This document shows, one piece after another, positions 28,566 through 43,500 of a stretch of 64,000 nt of DNA (its first letter is position 1; each line of letters starts with the position of its first letter). The notes beneath the pieces are model-generated. The model saw nothing but the letters and a program-made list of their open reading frames with translations. It did not search any database and was not told where the DNA came from. Origin of the DNA: Sebastes aleutianus (lineage: Eukaryota > Chordata > Actinopteri > Perciformes > Sebastidae); assembly GCA_916700875.1 (NCBI GenBank), contig CAKAKS010000072.1, positions 41,330,464 through 41,394,463 on the forward strand, in the 5' to 3' direction. The position numbers and the translations under genes are program-made.

Positions 28566-31500
28566 GTAAGAGAGCTGCTACTAACTCATTTATAAGACTC
28601 ATTTTCACTTTCCTCTACCAAGACTGTTTTCTGTTGATTTTGTGATTTCTATTTTAAAATTTCTACTAAAATGTATTTGCTAACTGAAGTTCAATAAGCT
28701 TTTCGTGACACAAAGAGAATTAAAGCCCCCCCCCCCCCACCCAACCCCCTCCATCCAGTTTTACTTCCTGTTTTTTGGTTAACACCATGGATGTATAAAG
28801 AGAACAGGATCCAGCGTTGGAGGCGGGGCCCCGTTCATTCCTATGAGAGTTGCTCATTGGCGCATGAAGCCTAAATGGCTCGACTTCTGTCTGGAAAAGT
28901 ACCCTGATCTTGGTGGAGTAGCGTCCGCTCAGTCACATGACTCGGTCACGGGGTCCCAACGTCACGGCTTGGCGCTCCAGCCTCGGTCTGGGTCTCATTC
29001 GCATGAACGGAGGAAGGGAAATAACTCTGGATTCAGCTGTTAGTGTGTTTTACAACTTTAAAAACTTAATTTTTTTAATAAGAACTATTAGAGTGTTCAT
29101 ACTGGGGAGTTGATTCACCTCAAAAATAATTATCCGCTGAGTTACAGGCGTCTCTTTCGCAATGTAAATCTATGGGAAAAAGTATTTTTGGGCCCAATGG
29201 CATCACGTGACGGACACGGAAGTTGCAGTACCGCCGTTTGGCCGTTACGAAAGTCCAGATCGACGACCGGCGCTCTTCCTGGGGGCTTGGTTAACGCTCC
29301 TCCTCAAACAGAGAATGGGGTTGTGGTTAATAGTCAGACGTCATTCATCACCACGGCAACCAGACGGCATCGTTGTTCAACCCAGTTTAGATGACTTTAC
29401 TGTTTATCAGACCACAAATGAGACCAGAATTATCTCAACAACACCGACTCTCTCTCACTCGCTCTCTTCTTCACCGTCTGGGAAGATACAGAATGATTGA
29501 AAAACAAAATGATGCCAATGCCATGATTTTGTTGATTGTGTGTTTATATATTAAATTTCTACTAAAATGTGTTTACTAACAGAAGTTTAACACACTTTTC
29601 ATAACAGAAAGATAATTAATTTGTGCATTCTTCCTCTTCGTATCTGTGACAGCTGTCAGTCACCCAGAACAGCTGTAATCTAAACAAACTAATACAGACT
29701 TTTAAACCACATTATTGACAGTAGCAGTAGTTTGTGTGTTTAGAGCTACTGAAATGTCTTTGTCATCAGAGAATGTATAGAGGATTCATGTGAATAAAAT
29801 CATCTTGGTGTTTGCAGAGTTCAGTCCAGAATGAGAGCAGAGTCTCCAGTACCAAGCTGTCTGTCTATGGAGAGTGACGGGTCTAAAGAGGATCCTCCAG
29901 ACTTCAGTAATGAACCTGGACCCTCAGAGACAAAGTAAGAGACAGTTGTTAATGTAAGATGACCTGGTGGACGATGAAGCATTGAGACTAAAAGAGTTAT
30001 ATTCCTGATGCAGAACTATTAGTGCAGATACTGTTTCAACCTAAGATGGGTCACACAAAAACACACAAACTACTGATGGTTATTTCTGTAGCAAAACACC
30101 TGAAAACCTCCATTTCACAATTTATCATCAATTTAAATCATGTTTTCATTCAGATCCACTGCAACAGGAAATAAACTGGACACATCTGGAATGTTTATGT
30201 TTACAACTGTGAAGATCTGTGACTATTCAAAATCTGGAAGAATAAGCTTCAAATGTGTAATTCAGTTTCTCATATTGGTCCTCTAAATATGTTGTTGGTT
30301 TGACTCCTCCTAGAATCAGCTGTTAGGACCTACTGGGTGTCATCTTGAATCAGTGCACATCATAACTGTGCAACATTTGGTGAAAAAGCATTTGTAGAAC
30401 ATATTTGCTCACCTTGATCATAATGTGTTGATGGTTTGAGTTTGTTCTTTCACTACATATGTAAAATATGGTGAAGGAAAAATCTGCTCAAAGGTCCACT
30501 TACTCATGATCCAGAGATTTCAGTTGAAAGCTTTGGATTATTATTATGTGGACCTTTGAGCTTAGATTCTCTGCACCACATCTTGTTTCTGAAGGTCAAG
30601 AACAAACATCTCTGGTGTAAAACTATCTGCTGACAAAACAAAGTGCATGAAATGGTCAAAAGTAGATTTGTACCACTTCTGTTTTTAGAATATTTGAATT
30701 CATGCCTTCATTTGATAGTTGACAGTAGAAAGTGGCAGAAAACAAATTGACATTAAAACTGAACACCAAGGACACCAGAGTTACATGCTGTGTGTCTTAG
30801 ACTGCTGGTCACCTCAATATTTAGACCACTTCTAACCTCAGTTCAAACCTAACTAACTCAAGCTAAGCTGCCCATAGTGACTATGAATCAGTAAAGGACA
30901 CAATCAGCTCTCTTTAATGGAGGACTTTTACTGTGAAGTAGCTGCAGAAAATGATGAGTTTGTATTAAAGGGGAACAACAGACATTTTTAAAACATTGAT
31001 ATTATTCTGGAGGCTAAATAACATGATGGAAAAAATATTGCAACTTGCTCATGCACGCACATATTGCAAGGGAGCGCCGGGAAAACACAAGGTGGCAGCG
31101 TCATCACGGTAAACAGTAACTGCCTGTCAGTGGTGATATGAATGGAGTATAGAATTTCAACATTTGCAATATAAATAAACCTGCTGTCACTTCCTGAATT
31201 TATTTTATGTGTTAACAATAAACACTTGTGAGACAGGGAACCTGTGTCTTACCTCTCTGACTTCTTTGTCTTCCAGTAATTATAGTTTATGCAAGTGCTG
31301 TCCATTGAAACGGAGAGATCCATGACAGGATTTCAGCCCATGTTGTGATGAAATCCTGTCAACCAATTCCATAAATACAGTCCTAGACTTTTTTTGACCA
31401 CGTATAGCACAGATTAAAATAATCTGAGATACCTTACTGGTGTGCTGTTTTCTGTCATGATCTCTCCGTTTCAATGGACAGCACTTTCATAAACTATAAT

Positions 31501-34500
31501 TACTGGAAAATGAAAGAAGTCAGAGAGGTCTGACACAGTTTCCTTGTCTTACAAGTGTTTATTGTTAACACATAAAATACATCCAGGAAGTGACAGCAGG
31601 GCGTCCTCTCAATATGTGCATACATGTTTGTTGCAGTTGCTGTTGCAGTTGCAGTTGCAGTTTTTTTTTATATAGTTATATACTTATTTAGCTTATATAG
31701 TTTTTTAGCCTCCAAAATAATATGAATGTTTTCAAAATGGCCGTTGATCACCTTTAATAAACAAACTTCAGCCAGATCACTAAATGTTCAATAAGACAGT
31801 CATATAGGAAAATCAACTAGTTCTTGTTTATTAAAGCAGGAGAGTTAAAATAAAGGAACATTTTCATCACAGACTGAATGCTGAATTCACTACCAACACT
31901 TTAACTCTTCTCTGTGACCATCTGAGCTTCAGTGTCGGCCAAGTCTTGATATTCTTCAGCAACAATCAACAAATGATTTTAGTAATAAAGTAATGTCTCC
32001 ACAGAGAGAAGAAGAGGAGTCATGCTTCTGTGGAGGAGCTGATGTCCAGATCCAGAACAAGACCTGGACCTCAGACAGCCAGTCAGACCAGCACTGTCCA
32101 AAGTAAGACTGTAGATCGTCTGCTGATGTCTTCATGTCTGGAAACAGGACTTGTTGTTTTAATACACTGACTATTGTTGTGACAACCGTTTAAGATCTGC
32201 TCCACCAGACATATCTGCTCTGCATCACTTCCTTTCTGAATCTGAACCCAAAAGAAATACTTATATATTTGTATGTTTTGTTTTTATGATAGCACTCCGT
32301 CTTTGCATTAACAGTCAGAATGCTGTTTGTTTTCCATCTGATGGAGAACTATTAAACTGTGTGTGAAGCAACAACATCACTGTTCTATCACAGACAGACA
32401 GTCACACTGACTAACAGCCAGACAGCAGCCTGAGACACAACAAGAGACACAGACTTTGAACAACAGCCCACATTAGCTTTCCTGCTAAAGTCTCCTTCTC
32501 TAACTGACAAACACACGTCTGGTCCTGCAGAGCGACACGTTGAACAAGAGACCAAACAAACACCCACTGAGGAAAGCTACACTGCTAACATCAGTTTTCA
32601 GGCTACAGTAGAGGGCTGATTAGCTCGTCAGTTGCAGCACATTAAACATCTTAAAAAATGTTATGATATAATATCTAATATCAACATTGGTTAGTTTAGA
32701 TGTTTAACAGGGTCCTGTTACTTCAGTTCCTCTGCTAACAAAACACTGTCTGCACTCAGCTGGTAAGTTTCAGATTTCAGCTCATTTGTTTACTTTGTCT
32801 TTTCCTGTTTTCTGTACTGCGTTGTGCCAAATCATGAATACATGCACTTCTACTGCAGGACAAACTGAGCTGAGCTGTAGTCACATCAGAGGTTTGTTCA
32901 TTTACTGCTGAAAACTCAACATTTCCTTCTGCTTCACAAAATAGTCCTCCACCAACGGGGGGCTTTTATTTTGAAGCAGCTAAAGGAAACGCAGTGTATT
33001 GGTCAACGAGATTCACGGTTCTTTGTTAGAGGTGCTATTCAGCAAATACAGGTCTACACAACAAGACATGAAGATATTCTGCATTATTTGATGAGTTTTA
33101 AATGTTACAGGGCGGTAGGAACAGCCACAGTGAGCTGTTTAGATGAAGAGCTGCTGACGAGCACCTGAGGCTCCGCCTCCTCTGCTGTCAATCAAACATG
33201 TACACCAACACACAGTCAGAGGCTGAGAGGAAAAGGAGCATTTATGATGCTTCTCTTTAAAAATAATAACTATTAACAATTAATGTAAAAACCATGTTGA
33301 CGTTAGTTTTGACTTCAAGAAGGGATGATGACTTTATAACCTTTACTTCTTTATATGTTCTTATATTGATTATTTTCATATTGGCAATAAAATAATAAGT
33401 TTCTGTGTTTTGTCTCAAACTTGTCTCTCTCTTTCAGCAGAGAGTGGTCTGCAGGAGGTTGTAGATGAACATAAGATCAGTCTGAGGAAGAGATGTGAAT
33501 GTGTGACTGAAGGAACTGATGAAAAAGGAAGTGGAACCCTCCTCAACAGGATCTACACTGAGCTCTACATCACAGAGGGACAGAGTGAAGAGGTTAATAC
33601 CCAACATGAGGTGAGGCAGCTTGAGACAGCGTCCAAGAAGACGACCCTCCGTGACGCTCCAATCAAGTGCCACGACATCTTTAAAGCCTTACCTGACCAA
33701 CAGGGACACATCAGAGTCGTTCTGACGAACGGCGTCGCTGGTGTTGGAAAAACCTTCTCAGTAATGAAGTTCACGCTGGACTGGGCAGAGGGCTTGGAAA
33801 ACCAAGATGTCAGTCTGGTGGTTCCGCTTTCGTTCAGGGAGCTGAACTTGATCAGAGATGAGCAGTACAGTCTTCTCATGCTGCTCCATGTTTTCCATCC
33901 AACATTACAGAAGGTCACAGCAGAGAAGCTCGCTGTCTGTGAAGTTCTGTTCATCTTTGACGGCCTGGATGAAAGCAGACTTTCACTGGATTTCAAGAAC
34001 AACGAGGTTGTGTCTGATGTCACCCAGAAGTCATCAGTCAACGTGCTGTTGACAAACCTCATCCAGGGGAATCTGCTTCCCTCAGCTCTCGTCTGGATAA
34101 CTTCCCGACCTGCAGCAGCCAATCAGATCCCTCCTGCATGTGTTGACAGGGTAACAGAAGTACGAGGCTTCACTGACGCCCAGAAGGAGGAGTACTTCAG
34201 GAGGAGAGTCAGTGATGAAGAGCTGTCCAGCAGAATCATCTCACACATCAAGACATCCAGGAGCCTCCACATCATGTGTCTAATCCCAGTCTTCTGCTGG
34301 ATCACTGCTACAGTTCTGGACCACATGTTGACTACAGACCAGAGAGGAGAGCTGCCCAAGACCCTGACTGACATGTACTCACACTTCCTGGTGGTCCAGA
34401 CAAAGAGGAAGAAGCAGAAGTACGGTGAGGGACATGAGACGAGTCCACAGGAGCTGACGGAGGCTGACAGGAAAGTTCTTCTGAAGCTGGGGAGGCTGGC

Positions 34501-37500
34501 GTTTGAACAGCTGGAGAAAGGAAACATCATGTTCTACCAAGAAGACCTGGAGCGGTGTGGTTTGGATGTCACAGAGGCCTCGTTGTACTCAGGAGTTTGT
34601 ACAGAGATCTTCAAAAGAGAGAGTGTGATGTTCCAGAAAACAGTCTACTGCTTTGTTCACCTGAGCATTCAGGAGTTTCTGGCTGCAGTCTACATGTTCC
34701 ACTGTTACACAAACGGGAACACAGAGGTACTGGAGGCCTTCCTGGGAGAAGACTTCAAGCACAGAGAGTCAAACCCAAAGTCTTTTCTCAAGAACATCTC
34801 TAAGTATTTTGGAAGCAGTGCTAGTCGTGGCCCATCTCTGGATGTCTTCCTGAAGAGAGCCATGGAGAAATCCCTTGAAAGTAAAAGTGGCCACCTGGAC
34901 CTGTTTGTTCGCTTTCTTCATGGCCTCTCTCTGAAGTCCAACCAGAAGCTCTTAGGAAGTCTGCTGGGTCGGACAAAGAACAGTTCAGGAAGCATCCAGA
35001 GAGCCATTAAAAACCTGAAGAAGATGAACAGAGATAATACCTCTCCTGAAAGAAGCATCAACATCTTCCACTGTCTGACGGAGATGAACGACCACTCGGT
35101 ACATCAGGATATCCAAGAGTTCCTGAAGTCAGAGAACAGATCAGAGAAGGAACTCTCTGAGATCCACTGCTCAGCTCTGGCCTACATGCTGCAGATGTCA
35201 GAGGAGGTTCTGGATGAGTTGGACCTGAACAAGTACAAGACAACAGTGGAGGGACGATGGAGACTGATTCCAGCTGTGAGGAACTGCAGAAAAGCTCTGT
35301 AAGACCAGATTTGATTAACTTTATAAATCAGTGTAGATTAGTAGTTTAGTTCTTCAAATATACACACTATAAATTATTCTTAAAATATAATATTCTTATA
35401 AGTGTTCCACGTGTTTATTACATAAATATGTCAGTTGTATTTTGTCACAGATGTTCTTGAGCTGTTTCAAATGTTGACTTCAAAATGTTTCAGTAGGTTG
35501 TGTTTCTAGCTGTCAAGTTAATGAACACTTATTCTATTTATTTCTAATAATTGTTACATTTGACAGTTTTTTCTGATTAATGTTTTTGGGTGATGGAGAC
35601 GACATGTGAACCTGGTAAATCAAATGAAAAGAACAAAAGATCAGCTGTCTGGTAGAGTGCTGGGTCTAACCGGTGTAACGGCAGCAACAGAACGTTTGCT
35701 GATCCGGCGGGGAGTCGGGGCGGTCCATGAGAGTGGAGCGACTCCAGTCCACTTGGTGGCAGTAATGCACCTCTAAGCTGGTTTGCTAACCGCCAATAAA
35801 CACTAAAAAAGAAGAAGAAGCGGCACCACATTACACCTTACCTCGTGTGTTTTTGGGCTCATCTCTTTCGTTTGCTTCAAATCCAAAATGTTGCCATGTT
35901 GCCGCAGTTTTAGAGATAATGAATGAATGAATGAGACCAGCTCTGCCATGTGTCGTCTCGTCACCCCAAAAAACACATGAACTTCCTAGTAAACAAACCT
36001 CTTCTTGTTTATAAACTAACATAATATCATAATATTACGTTAATCACGTTGTCATATTGCTTATTACTAATGCAATACAGGCTGGATTTAGCACTGTGAC
36101 TCTGTAGTCACAGGTTGTTGATGTAGGATACTTTTTAATTTGCCAGAACGTGTCACAATGACAAATGTCGGTTCCGCCGGTTAGCATAAAATCAAACCGG
36201 TTTAAGCTCGTACACCAGACCGGACCGGACCGGATGGGTAAAACCGAAAATCGACCCAACTCTAGCATTAGCCACCGTAAACTACTGGTCATACGAGACA
36301 AAGATAGTCGTTGTAAAACCCCTGAGTGTGTTGAATCGAGCAATTGTGCATTCTATTGCTCATGAATTCAAGTTCTGTTCCATAATTGTGTTTTTAAGTC
36401 TTTCCTTTTATTCTGTTACTCACAGAAGGAAACTCCGGTGTTTCTCTCTCTTGTTGCTGTAGAGAAGAGCAGTAGCAGTAAATACACAGCTTCCACCAAT
36501 AACAGCGGTCTGATGAATATATAACAGCAGAATGGTAGAATTCAGACATTTTAAGAGATCTTACACACACCAAAGATCAATGTTGTGTTTTTAATGCTGA
36601 TACACTGATAACATCTTTCTGATGACATTATGTTGAAAATAATGCAACCTTATTGGTTCATTAATTGTGTTTGTGAGCTGAATATGTTTGATGCTCAGAA
36701 AACAGTGTTAATGACAAAACACCATGCAGTCATCAAAGTATCTAATTATATGAATGTTTAATTATGAACAGGTCTAATATTATTACACGATCTATTTTAT
36801 TTCTCTACCGCTTAGCAGCAGTCACTGAATTTTCCCATTTATGGACGTGAACCTGACAGCATCAGGTAGCTAGCAAAGAGAGGTTTTATCTTTCTCAACT
36901 ATGTTATTATTACTTATTCACTGAGTTCTAAAAATGCTTTTCTAATCACGAGGGCCTCATGCTAACTTTGTGGAGACAGACCTGGGATCAGATCACACTG
37001 ACAGACTGGACATTATGGAAGCCTCAATGTAACTACATGTTCTCTCTCTTCATCTGCAAGATTAAAGAAAAACAAAGATTAAAAATCTGCAGGTTTGAGA
37101 GAGAGTGATGAGAATTATTGTTTCATGTCAAACAGTGAGATAAGATTAGCTGAACCACTGATGTGAGGAGCAAATGTTAATCAAAGAAGTATATATCAAA
37201 CTGTTTAGTCATCAAATGCATGAAGTAAATATTAACTGTCCTCTTTCATAATAACATATTTTGTCATTTTTGTGTCATGACAGACTTTCTAACTGTGGAC
37301 TCTCAGATACTCACTGTGAAGTTGTGGCCTCAGCTCTGAAGTCCAACCCCTCCCATCTCAGAGAGCTGGACCTGAGTAGAAACTACAACCTGGAGGATTC
37401 AGGAGTGAAGCTGCTGTCTGCTGGACTTGAGAGTCCAAACTGTAGACTGGAGACTCTGAGGTCAGTTCACTGACTGTAGCTCATGTAGTTTGTACACACA

Positions 37501-40500
37501 CTCTCTATGCACTGGCTCTTCTCCAGATGGCTCTAGAGAGGGACTTTCACGTTTTCAGGTCGGCTACCGTAGCTCTCCAACACGCTTGGCACACAGGAGA
37601 GGCTTCAGCTGGTAACAATCTCCTCACCTTACCGTTAGACACCGCCAGATCCTATACTCTGGACCTTTAACCACAGACCTTATTTCAGGTTTCTAACTAA
37701 AAACCCATTCAAAAAACCCATTGACCTCCAGACGAGGCAACAGGAAGTGCTAAAATACTGACTCATTTCTGGGTTTTAGGACTCATTACCGTAGCTCTCT
37801 ATTTGAACATGTCTAAAGGTGCAGCACTCTTCAACAAACACGTATTGCACCAACTTAAAGGCAAATAAGTGATGATTATGAACGACACCATCTAATCAGA
37901 GGTTTCTATGGTTCTAAGTTATTCCTGCGTTCTTTTTGACAGCAGATCTAACTGTGCTCTGTTTTCATGTCAGCATTGTCTAATTATTTTAAGCTGCAGA
38001 CATTTATATTACAACAAGAACCAAATAAATATTCTGCATCAGAAACATCTTTTCAGGTTCATATTTTTTTCAAGTCTATCTCAATACAATACTCACATGT
38101 TCATATGTACATTCAAAGAGTTATTGATGTCTGTCATCATTCCTTCTGTTTGTGAAGCCATCCCCGTTTAACCTGAGTGTTACGAGATGAGGACTAAATC
38201 CACAGTCTTGTTCTGTGTAAAATGAGCTGTAACGTTGATCTTAAACTAATCGGAGGCTTCAGCAGTCTGAGTTAGATGTATTATGGCTGGGTGACTTGGA
38301 CAAAATCAAATATCACAATATTTTTGACCAAATACTTCGATATAGATATTGAGACAATATTGTAGGGTTGACCATTGGTGCTTTCACAAAATATTTACAC
38401 GATGAGATTTCTGATAAATAATCATCAGTAATGTGGATCTCATGACAAAGTGTAAATGACAAATATAGAACAGTCTGGTAAGTTCAGAAAATGACATCAC
38501 TTTACTGTAATGTAGCCTTTAAAACCAGGAAAAGACAACACTTATGCCATATCGCAATATCAACAATCTAAGAGGATATCTCGTCTCATATCACGATATC
38601 GATATAATATGGATATATTGCCCAGCCCTAGTATGTATCCAGTCAGTATGTTTTGTTTGACAGTTTCCTTGTTGAACTGCAGGAGGATTAGTAACTCAAA
38701 GAGGGAAGTTGGTACTAAACAGTCTGTAACTTTGGTAGACACTAGGGGCGGCAAATAAATCGATTCACCTATGTATCGCGTTTTTTAAATTTTTTTTTAC
38801 GATTTCTAAATATATGTTGTAATGCCAGAATCAATATATTTGCTTCATTTGAGTCTATATGGAGGTAGAAGGAAGTTACCGCATTAATTGTTGTAGTCTG
38901 AGTAACGTGACGTCATATCCATTCCAACCAAAACAAACCTCAGAGAGTCTAAAACGTTGGAGGGTCAGCGTGGATACGACCTGCACCCTCCCATGTTAAA
39001 TCCAGCGTGGTAAACACTACACATCCAGTAAAGGATGGAAACACTTTGGGTTTCACACATTGACAGGAAAAGCAGAGCTAGACAGAGAAGAGCTAAAGCT
39101 GCATGCTAACTCTGTCACGGACAGGAAACGTTATGGTATGGCGGTAACGTGGCGGTGGAGCTAGCCGTCGCTCTCGTCTCCGTGGTCAAATGGGCCGACG
39201 CTACGACTGTAGAGCCCCCAGATACTGACATTTATGTTCTCTGCATTGAAACAGCCCCGATGGAGCTGACCATGGATGGATAAAGAGAACGGAGCTGACG
39301 GGAGAGCTAGAGACCACCTTGGAGAAGTTAGAGGAAGTAGACACGTGGGACTACATCCGCTTTTCAAAATAAGGTGTTAACAAAGGGAACTGTATATACT
39401 AAATACATCTATGGAGATCAGATTGATTGGATTATATTCACCAGAAGTATAAAACATTACATGTCCCTTATAAATTAAAAAGAAAATCCCACTAATCTGT
39501 GAGGGAAATGTCTTTATTCTTTGATTTTTGGGTTGCTGGATAAAAAAATGTAATGTTGTAGTGTTAAAAAAGTTAACCGAAATCACAATACTATCACAAT
39601 ACATATCGAATCGTGATAGTATTGAATCAGGAGATAGTTGAATCGTCCTACTAAACACCTACTTGATTTGTACGACTCAGACTACTGAATCTTCATATTA
39701 ATTTCAGTTGAACTTCTGAGGTAATTTCTTACAGTGTAGTTGTGTTATGAAGGGACCACTTCACAGGAAAAATGATAACTGCCACCAATAACTCTTTTAA
39801 TGTACATATGACATTTGGCTGTTGTTTACAGACACACTTGAACAAATGTGACCTGCTCCATCATTATGAGTCACATTGACCCCGAAACACATTTTGAGTT
39901 ATCTGTCTGACTGTAAAGAGGAACGTCTCAGCTTTATGGCAATACCAAGATTATCTTTCTACGCCAAATATTCGATGAGATATGCTCTTTCAAAGTTCGA
40001 CTGTCATGAAACATTACTTTTGAGAAAAAGGGCATTAAAGATAATAATTCATATTCAGCCATTTTTTGCATTGATTAAAACACATTTATTAAGACTCAAG
40101 TCTAAATGAACACAATATTTCTTGGTCAAAAGTGACAACCAACATTTCATAATTGCACATAGTCACGTGATGTGCACGTGGCCACGTGCACGCGTATGAC
40201 CACAAGCAGTACAGTAGATAGGGCTAGAAGTCCATGTAGAAAAGAATCCAAAATGTATGGAATAAAATTGATAAAATATAAAAAAAATATACTGTACATA
40301 TGATATAATATATAGTATATATGTTTATTTCAATATAATAATAATTATATGAAGAATACTCAATTAAAAATATTAAATATGGAGCCATGTGCACACAGGT
40401 ACATGCACAAACTTACAAGTCCATATCCAAACAATTAAAAAACATACTAGAAAATGGATAGCATATGAACAAATATTATGTACATATTATGTATGTACAA

Positions 40501-43500
40501 TATTATATAATATAATATATAATAGAAATATAGATATAATAGAAAGACTATGAAATGTGGTGCCTGTGCTCGTTCTGCTGGCTTCTCCTGGAGCTCACTG
40601 TATCCTTTGACAGGGTCATATGGGAGCTGATCTTCTCAAGGAGATCCAGATGTTTCTCATCTACAAAATGACATAAAGGGAAAAGCATAAAGTGAAAAAT
40701 CAAGTCATCTCAAAGATTTTAAGCTGGCTAAATCATGTTGAATCATTGTTGAATGAGGCCTGATCATTACCATATAAATACAGCCCTATATTAATTAACA
40801 TAGCCTATTCACCATGTGATATCAGATTAATATACAACATATAATTTTACTATATGTTAAGCTATTTCTTTTGCTATTTAAAATGATATCCTCCAAGAGA
40901 GACACACCTGAGACAGACAGACACCTCAGAGACACACCTGAGACAGACCACCAGAGAGACACACCTGAGACAGACAGACACCTCAGACACACACCTGAGA
41001 CAGACAGACACCTCAGAGACACACATGAGACAGACAGACATCTCAGAGACACACATGAGACAGACAGACACCTCAGAGACACACATGAGACACACAGGCA
41101 CCTGAGAGACACACATGAGACAGACAGACAGCTCAGAGACACACATGAGACACACAGGCACCTGAGAGACACACATGAGACAGACAGACACCTCAGAGAC
41201 ACACATGAGACACACAGGCACCTGAGAGACACACATGAGACAGACAGACACCTCAGAGACACACATGAGACACACAGGCACTTGAGAGACACACCTGAGA
41301 CAGACAGACACCTATAGACTACACACAGTGACACACACATTATTAGCTGCTATTAATGCTTCTTAGCCTGCTCTAGGGATTTTAAAAGTCTTTAAAACAA
41401 ACAGATAAAATAAGGATAGTGTAGTTAAACTATCAGAACTTACCATTAGTCATTTCTTTCATTTGGTCGGGTCTTCTCTCCATCTCCTCCGGTGTAGAGA
41501 GCGGCGCTGTTTTACAGTTTGCAGCTACACTGGTACTCCTGGCCGGGCGATCTCAGTCTCTTTAACACTGTCCTGATTTAATAACTTTAATCAGAGACAT
41601 TTCGTGCCATCATCGGCTCAGCCATGAGTGGAATATCTTCTTCCTCGCCTTCCTCCAACTCACTTTCTCCGTCGGGATAAGCGGATTGAGAGCTAGCCTA
41701 GCCTCTAGCGTTAGCCGGGCGTCCGACACGACCCGGCGCAACAGCTGTCCTGATCACCCGGTGCGGTGAAATAATCTGAATTTAAGTCGGTCCAGTTGTC
41801 GTCAGATGTAGCACCTCTAACAGGAATTTAATTTAAAAGTCGAGCGATGTTTTCCTCACGTGATTTCATCTTGTCAAGCCAGCTATCTCCTCTGTCAACC
41901 ACAATCTGTCAATCAACTCTATTGAGCCGCGTCAATACACAGCGGACTTCCGGTAAAAACTTTACGACAACGTTATGTTTAAGAGCTTCAAAACTAGACT
42001 TATCATTTGAATTTTACATCGATTCTTACTTTGTATTAAAGCTGAGACTTTATTTATTCAGAAACGCATAAAAAAACAAAACAACCTAAAACACACTTTT
42101 TCATTAAAAAAACGTGTTTTTACAAGAATGCGCTGCCGCGACTTACGACTCATTTTGATAGAGCGGGTCACAAATGTGGACCTTTCCTGTAAATTACATA
42201 AACCTACTAAGCTCCCAGATACAGTGAGAAGAAGGCCATGTAATAAATGAAGTAATGAAAGTCCAACAAGTCTGATTTGATGTTGATCACTTAATTCCAG
42301 ACTTGACTGAGATCAGCAGCATGTTATTGATATTCAAAAGGAATTACGGATTATCCGATGATACCCAGACCCACGTGATTCCATTTGGTTCCGTTTTTTT
42401 TTTTTATTCAGAAACTAAAAACGAGAAAACGGCCGTTTTCGCGTTTTTAGTTTAAAACGAAAAACAAAAAAGAAGTTTTTTCGTTTTTAAATTCCAAAGG
42501 AATTACGGATTATCCGATGATACCCAGACCAATTAAGTCATAAAATTATTATGCACCTAATAAACAGTAGGAACATTCATACAAAACAAATTATGAACTT
42601 TGCATTATCATAGTCCTATTACAGTCCAGGCCTTTCTAACAATGAGAGAACTGTTTCACTGTTTGTATTTGACAGTTTTTAACCTGCATCCTGTTGGCTT
42701 CAGGTGTTTGGAGTTTACATTCGCTAAACTTCTACGTTCTAAACCTTCTTCAGCTCTGAACACATTATTAAAAATTGAATGATTTCAAGCAGGAACGTTG
42801 TCTTCCAAACTTGCATCATTTATTCTTTATTCAGATTGGAGAGCTGCAGTTTGTCCGATATCAGCTGTGCTTCTCTGGTCTCAGCTCTGAAGTCCAACCC
42901 CTCCCATCTGAGAGAGCTGGATCTGAGTAACAACTACCTGCAGGATTCAGGAGTGAAGCTCCTGTGTGGTTTTCTGGAGAGTCCACACTGTAGACTGGAG
43001 ACTCTGAGGTCAGTTCACTGACTCTCTGTTACTATTATACATCTTATATGTTTAATTAACAATTGAACCTGATTTATGTACAAACATAACTTACATCCAT
43101 AAAGTTGTTAATGTCCTTTTCTTCATATTTTCATGTTTCTTGAACTAAATTCAGTCTGCAGTCACAAAAGACTTGTGTTTCTTAAAGAAAATGTAGAAGA
43201 TGTCCACTGTTAGTTGTTAAAGTAAATTAATGTTTATCATTGTTGATAAATGGTCACATCTGGATACAGAAGATCCTCTGAACTAATATCTGTTTTACAT
43301 TGATCAAGTTTACTTCATGAAGTAGAAATATTTCTCTGGTTTCTGATTGTTTCAACGTGTTTCACAAATAATGTCTGATCATTGATATTGATCCTTCAGC
43401 ACACACACACACAGATTAACACAGAGATCAGCAGCATGTTATTGATGTGTGTTGACATGAACAGGTGTATGAATGTTGTGGTGACATCTGGATGATGTCT

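Noticed and set aside
28843..29500. Overlapping ORFs of 66-97 codons
   Set aside because: Lie in a dispersed repeat between two coding exons; no domain and no splice support.
33565..34530. Long minus-strand ORFs (185 and 135 codons) opposite the NACHT exon
   Set aside because: Shadow frames of a strongly coding, GC-richer exon; no domain.
40822..41340. 172-, 148- and 145-codon ORFs on both strands
   Set aside because: Arise from a 30-bp minisatellite inside a transposon; open in several frames at once, as expected for a repeat whose unit is a multiple of three.
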